This document shows, in pieces, positions 1-8,098 of a DNA stretch of 53,842 nucleotides (position 1 is its first letter; each line of letters opens with the position of its first letter). A program made the position numbers and the translations under genes. The notes below the pieces were generated by a model. The model saw nothing but the letters and a program-made list of their open reading frames with translations, was not told the DNA's origin and ran no database searches. Source of the stretch: Methanoculleus chikugoensis (lineage in GTDB: Archaea > Halobacteriota > Methanomicrobia > Methanomicrobiales > Methanoculleaceae); contig NZ_FMID01000021.1 in assembly GCF_900095385.1 (NCBI RefSeq), positions 1 through 53,842 of the forward strand. Direction: 5' to 3'.

Positions 1-90
1 GTTTCTCCAAGCTGCCCCCATGCCGGTGTGGTGCTCTGCGCGATCATCCGGTCCGGGATGGTTGCTGAACCACATGCCCCTCCGTCACGG

Positions 91-100
91 GCTTTTTTTG
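91..100 (+). terminator. T-tract, probable terminator of an upstream gene
   Basis: A run of seven T (93-99) follows a small GC-rich stretch. Archaeal termination commonly occurs at such oligo-T tracts. It lies just ahead of the thiC start, so it probably ends a gene lying left of the window. I see no TPP-riboswitch consensus in bases 1-124. Confidence 0.4.
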
Positions 101-124
101 GTCTGAAATCAAACGGATGGAGGG

Positions 125-1363
125 ATGAAGACTCAGATCGAAGAGGCCCGGGAGGGGACCATCACCCCCCGGATGGAAGCGGTCGCAGCGGCCGAAGGGA
201 TCGAGGCCGAAGACCTCCGCTACTCCGTCGCCGCCGGCGAAGCCGTTATTATGATTCGAGGATCATGCTCGGTCGGCATCGGCCGCGGGCTGCGGACAAA
301 GGTCAACGTCAACCTCGGGACCTCGACCTCCCGGGTTCGCCCCGAAGAGGAGGTCGAGAAGGCCCGGATCGCCGGGCTGCACGGCGCGGACACCATCACC
401 GACCTCTCCACCGGGGGCGATATCACGGCGATCCGGCGGGCGATCTCTGCCGCCACCACCCTCCCGATCACCACGGTGCCGGTCTACCAGGCCGCCGCCG
501 AGATCGGCGTCGAGAGCATGACCGCAGCGGATATCCTTGCCACCATACGGCGTCAGGCAGAGGAGGGTGTCTCCTCGTTCGTCCTCCACGCCGTCAGCAG
601 GGAGATGATCGACGCCGCCTGGGACGGGGAGCGGATTATGGGCGTTGTCTCGAAGGGAGGGTCGATCACTGCCGCCTACATGCTCACCCACGACGCCGAG
701 AACCCTTTCGTCGAACACTTCGATGAGATCCTCGCCATCCTCCGGGAGCACGATATCGTCCTCTCCCTGGGCAACACGATGCGGAGCGGGTGCATCCACG
801 ACGAGATGGACGAGGCCCAGAAGGGCGAGATGCGCTGGAACGCACGGCTTGCCGCCTACGCCCATGAACACGGCGTCCAGACGATCGTCGAGGGGCTCGG
901 CGGCCATGTCAGGGCCGACCGGATCCCCGTCTACCTCCGGCGCTACCGGGAGCACTCTCCCGCACCGCTGTTTGTCGCCGGCCCCCTCCCCACCGATACC
1001 GCCGTCGGCTACGACCATATCGCCGGGTGCGTCGGCGCAAGCATCGCAAGCGGCGCAGGCGCCGATTACCTCTGCTACCTCACCCCGGCCGAACACCTCG
1101 GCCTCCCGACCCCCGACCAGGTCAGGGAGGGGCTCATCGCCTTCAAGATCGCCGCCCACATCGGCGACTCGATCAAGTACGGCATGGACGACGAGGACCT
1201 CGCCCTCGCCCGTTCCCGCTCCCACCTCGATTGGGACGGGCAGGTCGCCCATGCCATCGATCCGGAGACCGCACGGGCTCTCGCCCCCGAACCAGGGCCG
1301 TGCACGATGTGCGGGGACTTCTGTGCGGTCGCCCTGATGAAGCGGCTCAGGGAGGAGAGGTGA
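125..1363 (+). CDS. thiC: Phosphomethylpyrimidine synthase ThiC
   Basis: ThiC converts 5-aminoimidazole ribotide to 4-amino-5-hydroxymethyl-2-methylpyrimidine phosphate, the pyrimidine half of thiamine, using a [4Fe-4S] cluster and S-adenosylmethionine in the cytosol. The 412-residue protein is collinear with the archaeal short form, starting MKTQIEEAREG and carrying the VNVNLGTS segment. The cluster cysteines sit at the extreme C-terminus (C393, C396, C400). Their spacing is CX2CX3C, one residue shorter than the CX2CX4C of well-studied bacterial ThiC. The ATG at 125 is preceded by GGAGGG, although very close; the ATG at 117 hits a stop at once. Family assignment is firm; strict thiamine function is inferred. 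Confidence 0.93.
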   Translation: MKTQIEEAREGTITPRMEAVAAAEGIEAEDLRYSVAAGEAVIMIRGSCSVGIGRGLRTKVNVNLGTSTSRVRPEEEVEKARIAGLHGADTITDLSTGGDITAIRRAISAATTLPITTVPVYQAAAEIGVESMTAADILATIRRQAEEGVSSFVLHAVSREMIDAAWDGERIMGVVSKGGSITAAYMLTHDAENPFVEHFDEILAILREHDIVLSLGNTMRSGCIHDEMDEAQKGEMRWNARLAAYAHEHGVQTIVEGLGGHVRADRIPVYLRRYREHSPAPLFVAGPLPTDTAVGYDHIAGCVGASIASGAGADYLCYLTPAEHLGLPTPDQVREGLIAFKIAAHIGDSIKYGMDDEDLALARSRSHLDWDGQVAHAIDPETARALAPEPGPCTMCGDFCAVALMKRLREER

Positions 1364-1375
1364 GGGTGGGGGCAT

Positions 1376-1737
1376 TTTCTCCCCCTCTCCCTGAACGATC
1401 GCTCTGAGTTATAGGATATTCGGGCCGAGGGAGGCAAAATTTAGACGAGCAGGATTTCGTCGCGCCTACTGCATCGATTCTCAATTACCGGCACTTTCAC
1501 CGGAGGAGATCATCGATCGTGTTTCGCACCAACCGGGAGCTTGCGTCCCCGGGCACGGATTTTCCCGGATATCCCCATGCACCGTCCCTCCCCCGGAGGG
1601 GGCGGGGGCTTTGAGGCGGAACGTCGGGTACCCGCCTGCGGGGAGGGAGAAAACCCCCTCCCCGGTTCCCTCCCCCCGGGGCGATACCCACCTCACCCAG
1701 GGTTTATGTGGTGGCAGGTGTCTCTTCCCTCCGGTGT
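1376..1737. other. Intergenic stretch between thiC and a small ORF
   Basis: About 360 bases without a credible gene. It is GC-rich and contains a KpnI-like palindrome GGGTACCC near 1626 and the hairpin repeat annotated separately (1583-1685). Open frames on the minus strand here read through repetitive SPRGEG-like text and are not believable genes. A weak TATA-like GTTTATG sits near 1702-1708. Confidence 0.5.
1583..1685. repeat. GC-rich extragenic hairpin element (REP-like candidate)
   Basis: The arms GGGGAGGG (1640-1647) and CCCTCCCC (1656-1663) form a perfect 8-bp stem with an 8-nt loop. They are flanked by further G/C-run inverted segments such as CCCTCCCCCGGAGGGGGCGG near 1585-1606. On the minus strand the element would read as SPRGEGTGEG, a text typical of translated dispersed extragenic repeats in GC-rich genomes. 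Only one copy is visible in this window, so its dispersed nature is inferred. Confidence 0.4.
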
Positions 1738-1998
1738 ATGATGATGAACATCTCCCGGCTGAAGTACAGGGTCGAGGTCCTCGGCGACCACGACGAGATC
1801 AAGCGCTACGGGCCGTTCAACGAGCAGAAAGCACGGGAATTCTTCGAGGTCGAGGAGAGCCTCGGCGGGACAGCCCGGATTACACGGCTGGAGAAAGGGA
1901 TCCGGGAGATGTGGAAGGTTATCGCTGAGTGCGGGAACTGGGGCGACCACGAGAGAGGGCCTCATGAAGAGAAAAGAGTGGAGTTACAGGTGCAGTGA
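1738..1998 (+). CDS. Small conserved-looking hypothetical protein
   Basis: An 86-residue (or 84-residue) soluble, charged protein. Three consecutive ATG codons (1738, 1741, 1744) make the start ambiguous. The core NISRLKYRVEVLGDHDEIKRYG suggests a beta-strand followed by an acidic/basic helix, and a second helix carries GTARITRLEKGIREMWKV. No catalytic motif or metal site is visible. It converges on the sulfite-reductase-like gene with a 28-base gap. I do not recognise the family. Codon use (GC-rich third positions) supports real coding. Confidence 0.6.
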   Translation: MMMNISRLKYRVEVLGDHDEIKRYGPFNEQKAREFFEVEESLGGTARITRLEKGIREMWKVIAECGNWGDHERGPHEEKRVELQVQ

Positions 1999-2026
1999 TA
2001 GGCCTTCACCCGGGTATCTCGCTGCC

Positions 2027-2878
2027 TCACCTCCGCGGCCTCATCCCGGCGGCCGAGAAGACCTCCTCCACCCCTACCCGCTCCATCATCTCGCCGAGCC
2101 GTTCGCCCAGCAGTGCGTTCTCCCTGAAGTAATCGAGCAACTTCGTGATGGTATCAAGGATCTCTTCTTCAGCGACCAGCCCGTCGGCCTCGGTGCCGAC
2201 GCGGAGCACCCTGCCCGACCTCCCGCCGAGGAAGAGGCGCAGTCCCTCCGAAGCAACACCGACCGCACCTTGTGGACAGACTGCAACACAGTCGCCGCAC
2301 CCGATGCAGGTCTCCCCCGAGAAGAGGACCTTGCCGCCCACGACCCGGACGGCTCCCTCCCGGCAGACCTTCTCGCACGCCCCGCAGCCTTCGCACTCAT
2401 CGGCAAAGAGGGGGTACCGTCTCCCCGCTATCCCGATATCGTTGAGCTGAACCCTTGTGCAGTTGTTCGGGCACCCTGCAACGGAGATCTTCAGTTTCCG
2501 GGGGAGGTCGCATCCCCCGTATCGCTCCTCGATCGCCCGGGCGAGCCCCTGGGTGTCGTAACACCCGTGCCTGCAGACAGTGCCCTTGCAGGCGACGACC
2601 GACCGGAGGGTCGCCCCGGTGCTCCCGGGCTCTATCCCGGCCTCCCGGAGCCGTTCTGCAACCTCCCCCGCGTCCCGCCGGTCGATGCCGGGGAGTTCCA
2701 CGTTGAGCCGGGCCGTCATCCCGACCGTACCGTCCCCGAACTCCTTTGCGATCCGGGATACCGCCGCCATCTGCGGCGCGGTCATCACGCCGGCGAGGAC
2801 CTTCCCCCGGACGGCGATCTTTCCCTTCTCCCGGAGGCGGATGACCCCCGGATTCCGGGTCTTCTTTATGTCGGTCAT
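2027..2878 (-). CDS. Small siroheme sulfite/nitrite-reductase-like protein with 2[4Fe-4S] ferredoxin domain
   Basis: This 283-residue protein resembles the small single-polypeptide dissimilatory-sulfite-reductase-like proteins of methanogens. Residues 1-70 form the nitrite/sulfite-reductase ferredoxin-like half (GKVLAGVMTAPQM, then MTARLNVELPG). Siroheme/[4Fe-4S] cysteines are C97, C102 and the CPNNC at 136-140; C106 is extra. A ferredoxin module follows with two classic clusters, C162/165/168/172 and C191/194/197/201. The frame extends far upstream, but ATG 2878 gives the usual N-terminus. The true substrate (sulfite, nitrite, or a role in sulfur assimilation or siroheme chemistry) cannot be read from sequence. 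No electron-transfer partner lies beside it. Confidence 0.85.
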   Translation of the reverse strand: MTDIKKTRNPGVIRLREKGKIAVRGKVLAGVMTAPQMAAVSRIAKEFGDGTVGMTARLNVELPGIDRRDAGEVAERLREAGIEPGSTGATLRSVVACKGTVCRHGCYDTQGLARAIEERYGGCDLPRKLKISVAGCPNNCTRVQLNDIGIAGRRYPLFADECEGCGACEKVCREGAVRVVGGKVLFSGETCIGCGDCVAVCPQGAVGVASEGLRLFLGGRSGRVLRVGTEADGLVAEEEILDTITKLLDYFRENALLGERLGEMMERVGVEEVFSAAGMRPRR

Positions 2879-2940
2879 ATTCCGGCTGAGTGGTATGGCG
2901 GGATTCCAGGTTAAATCATCCCTGCGGGAGACGCAAACCG

Positions 2941-2947
2941 CATATAC
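2941..2947 (+). promoter_or_regulatory. TATA box for the DUF2298 gene
   Basis: CATATAC lies 22-28 bp ahead of the GTG at 2969, the distance expected for a TATA box feeding a leaderless transcript. This supports the GTG start. Confidence 0.45.
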
Positions 2948-2968
2948 CCGGGACCCCGATAGCGGGGC

Positions 2969-4984
2969 GTGAACCTCATCCTGCAGGCGTGCGACGTCCT
3001 CCTCTGGGCAGGGCTCCTCAAAGGACTGCAGATGGCTCTCTGGCCCCGGCTCCGCCCGGCACTCGGGGACTACGCCTACCCGGCGGCCTACCCCGCCTCC
3101 CTCCTCCTCTTCGCCCTCGCGACCTGGTACTGCGGCCTCTTCCGCGTCCCGGTCGCTCTCGCTCTCCTCGTCTTCCTTGTCCTCGGGGTATGGGGCATCC
3201 GGCGGGGCGACTACCGGATCCGCGAGATCCGGGGGCTCCTCTCCTGGGACGCGGTCTTTCTCGTCGGGTTCCTCTTCGCGCTCGCCGTCAGGTTCACGAA
3301 TCCAGTCATCGGCTACTTCAGCGAACAGTACATGAACCACGCCTTCATCGCGAGCATCATCCGCGAACCCGTCGTGCCGCCGCTCGATCCCTGGTTTGCA
3401 GGCGGGCACCTCACCGTCTACTACTACCTCGGCCACTGGCTGATGGGTTCGCTCGCCATCGTCACCGGCACACCCTCAGAGGTGGCCTTCAACCTTGTCC
3501 CGGGGACGGTCTACGGGACGGCGTTTGTCATGCTCTACGCCCTCGGCCACCTCATCCTTCCCCGGTGGCGGTGGCTCCCCCTCGCGGTCCTCCTCCTCGT
3601 CCCTCCCTCAGTCGTCTGGTTCCTCGCCACGGGCGCCGGGATCTATTCGGCCTTCCAGGAGACCAACTGGATCATCCCCGGCGGTCGCGTCGAGTTCCCG
3701 GTCTTCTCCCTCTTCCTCGGGAACGTCCACGCCTTCGAGATAGCGGTCTTCAACCAGGTCTTCCTCATCTTCCTCCTCGGGTTTATCTGGTGCCGGTGGC
3801 GCAGGCTCGACGCGCGGGGGCGGTTCGGCCTCACCCTCCTTCTCGGCCTCTCCGTCGGCTCGATGCCGCTCCTCTCCTCCTGGGACGCCCTCGTCCACGC
3901 CCCCGCCGTCGCGCTCTTCCTCCTCGTGCTCCTCCTCTCCGACCGCGACCGCTCCACGTTTGCCGCCGCCGTGGCGGTCCCTATCGTCGCCTTCTCCGCC
4001 TACCTCCCCTACTACCTTGACCTCGAGCCCGCGGGCGTGGGCGGGATCGGGTGGGGCCTCCCTCCCACCGATCCGCTTGCCTTCCTCGCGGTCTGGGGCG
4101 GGTTCTTGGCGATCGTCTACGCCGCCGTTGCCCCCGGTATCCGGCGGGTTCCGGTGGCGCTCGCTGTAGCCGTCCCTCCCCTCGCCGCGGGCTACACCGC
4201 ACTCGCTGTCCTCCTGGTGCCGCTCGCCTACCTCCTTCTCCGGCGGGAGCGATCGTTTGCCGACCTCCTCTGCATCGCTGGGCTCCTGGTGCTCGCTCTC
4301 TCCGAGGTCTTCTACCTCCAGGAGATGCTCGGGGGCGACTACAGCCGGTTCAACACCGTCTTCAAGTTCTACTTCGACGCCTGGATCCTGCTCGGCACCG
4401 GGGCACTCCTCCTCGCCGGAGGATGGCTTGCCGGGCGCCGATCGGTCCTCCCGGAAGCGGCACGGAAAGGCGCTGCCGTCGTTGTAGCCGTCGCTCTCGT
4501 CGCCGCCCCGGTCGCCCTCAACATCGATATCGGCCGGGGGCTCCTCGGGATCGACTACCCCCCTGCGGGCTACCACACCCTGGACGGCTTCGCCTACCTC
4601 GAGGCCACGCGGCCGGGGGAGGCCGCGGCGATCGACTATCTCCGGACGCTCGACGGCGATCACCTGATCGTCGAGGCGGAGAACGGCGATTACGGCTACT
4701 ACTCGAGGATCTCGTCCTTTACCGGCATCCCGACGATCCTCGGGCAGATCGGCCACGAACTGACCTGGCGGGGGAACGGAGCGTGGTACACCGGTCGCCC
4801 GGCGGAGATCCGGGCGATCTACGAGGATCCCGAACGGACTCTTGCGCTGATGGAGAAGTACAACGCGACCCTCCTCTACGTCGGCGAGCCCGAGCGCGAG
4901 CGCTACGACGTCCGGCTGCCGGACCGGGGGCTCCGTCTCGTCTACGACGAGGGCGGGGTCCGGATCTACGAATGGATCGGGTAA
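2969..4984 (+). CDS. DUF2298 polytopic membrane protein (glycosyltransferase-39-like)
   Basis: A 671-residue integral membrane protein with a dozen or more hydrophobic segments. It matches the archaeal and chloroflexal DUF2298 family, whose layout resembles GT-C dolichyl-phosphate-mannose-type glycosyltransferases. Family hallmarks seen are FTNPVIGYFSEQYMNHAF, then PPLDPWFAGG followed by YYYLGH near residues 130-160, and the later GGDYSRFNTVFKFYFDAW block. The last ~100 residues form a soluble domain ending in EWIG. The acidic residue of PPLDPW is a plausible catalytic position by analogy with GT-C enzymes. Function in surface glycan or lipid glycosylation is inference only. The start is GTG, placed by the TATA spacing. 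Confidence 0.8.
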   Translation: MNLILQACDVLLWAGLLKGLQMALWPRLRPALGDYAYPAAYPASLLLFALATWYCGLFRVPVALALLVFLVLGVWGIRRGDYRIREIRGLLSWDAVFLVGFLFALAVRFTNPVIGYFSEQYMNHAFIASIIREPVVPPLDPWFAGGHLTVYYYLGHWLMGSLAIVTGTPSEVAFNLVPGTVYGTAFVMLYALGHLILPRWRWLPLAVLLLVPPSVVWFLATGAGIYSAFQETNWIIPGGRVEFPVFSLFLGNVHAFEIAVFNQVFLIFLLGFIWCRWRRLDARGRFGLTLLLGLSVGSMPLLSSWDALVHAPAVALFLLVLLLSDRDRSTFAAAVAVPIVAFSAYLPYYLDLEPAGVGGIGWGLPPTDPLAFLAVWGGFLAIVYAAVAPGIRRVPVALAVAVPPLAAGYTALAVLLVPLAYLLLRRERSFADLLCIAGLLVLALSEVFYLQEMLGGDYSRFNTVFKFYFDAWILLGTGALLLAGGWLAGRRSVLPEAARKGAAVVVAVALVAAPVALNIDIGRGLLGIDYPPAGYHTLDGFAYLEATRPGEAAAIDYLRTLDGDHLIVEAENGDYGYYSRISSFTGIPTILGQIGHELTWRGNGAWYTGRPAEIRAIYEDPERTLALMEKYNATLLYVGEPERERYDVRLPDRGLRLVYDEGGVRIYEWIG

Positions 4985-5063
4985 CCTTTATGCCTCCCGG
5001 CTCCCTGGTGGGGCTCATGGCACGAACAACCGTAATCACGGCGTCCGTCGCGGGGGTGCGGGC

Positions 5064-5381
5064 GTGACCCCGGAAGCGGCCCGCGCCGCGGAGAGGGCGA
5101 CGGTCGCGATCGCGGCCGAGAACTTCGGCTTCAGTACGGAGGCGATCACGGTCCCGGCGGGAGCGGAGGTGACGATCGAGTTCGACAACCGGGATGACGG
5201 GGTTCCGCACAACGTCGCGGTCTACACGGACTCTTCGGCGGCTGAGGCGATCTTCGTCGGCGAGATCGTTACCGGCCCGACCCGGACGACCTACATCTTC
5301 ACGGCGCCCGAGACCCCGGGGAACTACTTCTTCCGGTGCGACGTCCATCCCTCGATGCACGGGGCGTTCATCGTGGCGTAG
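5064..5381 (+). CDS. Cupredoxin-like (plastocyanin/amicyanin-type) copper protein
   Basis: A 105-residue single cupredoxin domain. The type I copper ligands are all present: H49 in VPHN, then C92, H95 and M98 in CDVHPSM. Such proteins are normally exported electron carriers or copper-binding domains. This reading begins at GTG 5064 directly in the mature domain and has no signal peptide. Just upstream, an ATG at 5017 opens a 16-codon peptide in another frame (MARTTVITASVAGVRA) that stops at 5067, where an export signal would be expected. It follows the DUF2298 gene by 79 bases. Either the export signal is lost or frameshifted, or the protein is cytosolic. Confidence 0.8.
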   Translation: MTPEAARAAERATVAIAAENFGFSTEAITVPAGAEVTIEFDNRDDGVPHNVAVYTDSSAAEAIFVGEIVTGPTRTTYIFTAPETPGNYFFRCDVHPSMHGAFIVA

Positions 5382-5402
5382 GGAGGGACCACCCTCCTTC
5401 GC

Positions 5403-6275
5403 TTAATTTTTCTGCCCGGTCTTTGTCTTGATACGCAGGTCGTAGTTCCTCTGTATGCTGTATGCTATCGCGAAGAGTGCCGGGACGACGACTGCACACA
5501 TCACTGCATCGTGGAGATACCAGGGCAGGCCCAGTCTCCCGATGATCACGGCTGCCACCGCGAATGCGGGCATATGGAAGAGGTACACCCCGTATGCGGC
5601 ATACGAGACCACCACAATCCCTGCTCCCCGACCCCGGAACCCCGCTCCAAACCGGGAGCATGTGACGCCCGACCGCGCCGCGACGATGCCCGCAACGAAG
5701 AAGAAGTAGTACTGGAGGAGGCGGACATCGACTATGTTGAGGGTGAGGTGCAGGGCCGCAAGGAGAGCAAAGATACCCCCGGAGATGAGGATTGTGCCTA
5801 TCGTTGTCCTCGAAAACATGATGATCGCCGGGTAGAGGAGGTAGAGCAGAACGATAAACCCGATAAACCAGAGCGTGAAGACCGGGTCTGTGAATGCCGG
5901 TGCGAGCAAGACCTGCAGGCAGAATGCGTTGATCAGCCACTCGATGAGGGAGAGATCTAGCGGAGGGAAGAACCTGAGGACCTGGAAGCAGATGAAGAAC
6001 GTTGCCAGCGCGACGACGTAGAGCGGGTAGACCCGAAGCACCCGCTTTCTGTAGAACCTGATGATCTCTTCCCGGGTTCTGATGACACTGTTGTTTGCGT
6101 AGATCGTGTAGCCGGACACAAACGTGAACCCGGCAAGCGCCAGGGATGAGAGGAGCGCGATCAAGCCATGGTGGCCGGTGAAGGGATGGTACACGAGGTA
6201 GTTGTAGAGATGGATGAAGACGATGAGCAGGATTGCACCAGCCTTAACGCCGTCCAGAACAATTATCCGGTTCAT
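5403..6275 (-). CDS. Acyltransferase family 3 membrane protein
   Basis: A 290-residue polytopic membrane protein with about nine or ten hydrophobic helices. The N-terminus LDGVKAGAILLIVFIHLYNY is the hallmark first helix of acyltransferase-3 enzymes, with the conserved histidine (FIH). The FVSGYTIYANN and FYRKRVLRVYPLY segments also match. These enzymes move acyl groups (often acetyl) onto sugars or lipids at the membrane. It is shorter than the typical ~340 residues. AT content is higher than in neighbouring genes, which may signal later acquisition. The substrate cannot be predicted. Confidence 0.8.
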   Translation of the reverse strand: MNRIIVLDGVKAGAILLIVFIHLYNYLVYHPFTGHHGLIALLSSLALAGFTFVSGYTIYANNSVIRTREEIIRFYRKRVLRVYPLYVVALATFFICFQVLRFFPPLDLSLIEWLINAFCLQVLLAPAFTDPVFTLWFIGFIVLLYLLYPAIIMFSRTTIGTILISGGIFALLAALHLTLNIVDVRLLQYYFFFVAGIVAARSGVTCSRFGAGFRGRGAGIVVVSYAAYGVYLFHMPAFAVAAVIIGRLGLPWYLHDAVMCAVVVPALFAIAYSIQRNYDLRIKTKTGQKN

Positions 6276-6330
6276 GAGCTCCTCCTGATGAAGAGATAAC
6301 CGGTAAGAGGATGAGTTTTTCGATTCAGGG

Positions 6331-7236
6331 TTAGAGAGCGGCGCCCGCGATGATCGCCATGGCGTAAACGATCACCGTTGCATGCATGAGCGGGAGCGCC
6401 CGCATCGCCGCCTCCGGGCTCTTCCCTCTATGGGCGATGTAATTCGCCGCTCCGAGGAGGACGAGTCCCGCGGCGAACCCGGCGAGCGTTACCGGTCCGA
6501 GCGCGAGGCCGAAGACGACCGCCATCGCGGCATGGACGGCCGAGAAGCCGAGAACCCAGGTGGTTGCGCCCTTCATCCCGTAGAGGACCGGAATTGTCGC
6601 CATTCCCCGGGCGCGGTCGTTTGCGATATCGGCTATGTCGTTGGCCCCGAGGTGCGCAAGCGTCCAGGGGTAGAAGAAGAGGAAGAAGAGGAGAGCGGTC
6701 GCGTCCGGGTTCCCGTACACCAGATAGCCGGCGACGGGGAAGAGGGCGAAGTCCGTCCGCCCGACCATCTGGGCGAGGGGGATGGTCTGGTTGCGCTTCT
6801 TCGTCTGGTAGAAGTACTCGACCAGGTAAGAGTAGCCCATGATCCCGAGGACGTAGAGGTTGTGCGGCGAAGGCAGAGTCACGGCGAGCGCGGCCGCGAG
6901 GCCGGCGAGGACGAGAAAGACGGCGAGTGCCGCTCTCGGGGAGAGTTTTCCCGCCGGGATCGGCCGCTCGCCGAACGGCCGCCAGTAGCGGGTGAGCGAG
7001 CCGTCAACATCTCTCCTGTCATACTCCCGGTCGATGTAGTCGTTCAGGACGAGCCCGGCCGTAAACCCGAAGAGCCCGATCAGCGCCGCCCGGCCGACGA
7101 GTACCCACGAGAACCCGCCGTAGGTCTCAAACGCGAGCGCCAGCCCCGAGCAGAAGAGCAGGGGCCAGACGAAGAAGAAGTGGGCCCGGGTCAGGTCCGC
7201 GAGCGCCGCGAGGGTCTCTCTCATGATCGATGTCAT
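6331..7236 (-). CDS. UbiA-family prenyltransferase
   Basis: A 301-residue polytopic prenyltransferase that moves an isoprenoid chain onto an aromatic or polar head group in the membrane. Both Mg-diphosphate motifs are present: NDYIDREYD at 65-73 and a second one, NDIADIAND, at 199-207. I start at ATG 7236 (MTSIMRETLA). GGAG lies 3 nt ahead of it and 15 nt ahead of ATG 7224, so 7224 remains possible. The open frame runs further upstream without protein-like text. Its substrate is unknown. It is unlike the second UbiA gene at 10444 in sequence, so they are probably not duplicates. Confidence 0.85.
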   Translation of the reverse strand: MTSIMRETLAALADLTRAHFFFVWPLLFCSGLALAFETYGGFSWVLVGRAALIGLFGFTAGLVLNDYIDREYDRRDVDGSLTRYWRPFGERPIPAGKLSPRAALAVFLVLAGLAAALAVTLPSPHNLYVLGIMGYSYLVEYFYQTKKRNQTIPLAQMVGRTDFALFPVAGYLVYGNPDATALLFFLFFYPWTLAHLGANDIADIANDRARGMATIPVLYGMKGATTWVLGFSAVHAAMAVVFGLALGPVTLAGFAAGLVLLGAANYIAHRGKSPEAAMRALPLMHATVIVYAMAIIAGAAL

Positions 7237-7401
7237 GAACTCCACGTTTTGGTTTAAAAAGCGTTGCAGGTCCTGCCCGGGATATGCCCGCGGACCCCCC
7301 GGTCCATGCTTCTTTCCGGAGATTTGTACAGATCCGAACTCATTTCGGGTGAAGATCATCTCTCCCGAACACCTTACCGGATATACCGGGAAGAGGTGGT
7401 C

Positions 7402-7485
7402 ATGAAGATGAAAGACAGGCACGAGAAGTTGCAGGGTTTTTCTCTCCGGATAAAACGGCGGAACTTCTGTTCAGGGGTGTTTTGA
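7402..7485 (+). CDS. Putative 27-residue basic peptide
   Basis: A short open frame, MKMKDRHEKLQGFSLRIKRR then NFCSGVF. A good ribosome-binding sequence (GAGGTGGT at 7393-7400) sits ahead of the first two ATGs (7402, 7408). Its TGA is followed after one base by the ATG of the next small ORF. No family is recognised. The ribosome site and the close junction are the only support. Confidence 0.25.
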   Translation: MKMKDRHEKLQGFSLRIKRRNFCSGVF

Positions 7486-7486
7486 G

Positions 7487-7600
7487 ATGAGCAGCGGCGC
7501 TTCGATCCGCGGTGTCCGGGACCCGGAGGCGGTCCGGGAGTTCGTCCGGCGCCTCTCCGGCCCGGACCCGGAACGGAGGAAGGAACCACGGTCCGGGTAG
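7487..7600 (+). CDS. Putative 37-residue charged peptide
   Basis: Open frame MSSGASIRGVRDPEAVREFV... ending KEPRSG. Third positions are strongly G/C, as in real genes of this genome, and the middle (DPEAVREFVRRL) would form an amphipathic helix. It starts one base after the stop of the preceding ORF. It could be a true small protein or a relic of a longer gene. No homologue is recognised. Confidence 0.3.
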   Translation: MSSGASIRGVRDPEAVREFVRRLSGPDPERRKEPRSG

Positions 7601-7760
7601 CCCGGGCCGAACCTGCCTCCGGAGGGTTTTGGATTTAGCGATGATCCGAACAGTTCTCTCGTTTTCAGGACAAAACCGAAGAGAATGCGGGGAGAGTACA
7701 TACCTCCCGAACGACACACAGGATATGTGGCGGCGGAGTCCGCCGGGAGACAAAAAAGGG

Positions 7761-7955
7761 ATGAAGCCGGAGAAAGCAGCCCCGCGGGGGGGCGGAGAAC
7801 CCGGCGGGCTTCTTGCCGTGATCGCGCGGTTCGAGACGGGTGACGGCTGCCCGGCACTCTCCGGCCCGGAGTTCCTCCGGATCGTTCCTCCCTCCGGGGA
7901 AACCTATCCGGCATCGAACCATGCAGCCCGAAATCCTGGAGGTGATCCGGTGTAG
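7761..7955 (+). CDS. Weak candidate 64-residue ORF
   Basis: MKPEKAAPRGGGEPGGLLAV onward has G/C-biased third positions and a plausible strand-helix segment (LLAVIARFETGDG). It then decays into proline-rich text. AAAAAAGGG precedes the ATG. No family is recognised, and it may be a decayed gene fragment. Confidence 0.2.
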   Translation: MKPEKAAPRGGGEPGGLLAVIARFETGDGCPALSGPEFLRIVPPSGETYPASNHAARNPGGDPV

Positions 7956-8098
7956 CCGTTCGCTGAAATCGGCATTCTCCCGGGTTTTCACGCGGGTCAG
8001 GGGATGAAATCCTCATGGTAGAGCCTCACTCTGTACAACGTACCAGATCCAACCATCATCATCCGATAAACGACTCTTTTTCGAATTCCCGTGAGACT

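Noticed and set aside
1-124. TPP riboswitch ahead of thiC
   Set aside because: The conserved CTGAGA and ACC...GATC...GG elements are absent; only a T-tract is seen.
263-1375. Long minus-strand ORF opposite thiC
   Set aside because: Antisense frame of a high-GC gene; Gly/Asp/Val-rich text without motifs.
5017-5067. Independent 16-codon peptide gene
   Set aside because: No ribosome site or conservation is visible; more likely a relic of the cupredoxin signal peptide.
7471-8016. Minus-strand ORF of 181 codons
   Set aside because: Arg/Ser/Pro-rich noise typical of frame shadows; no motif or start signal.
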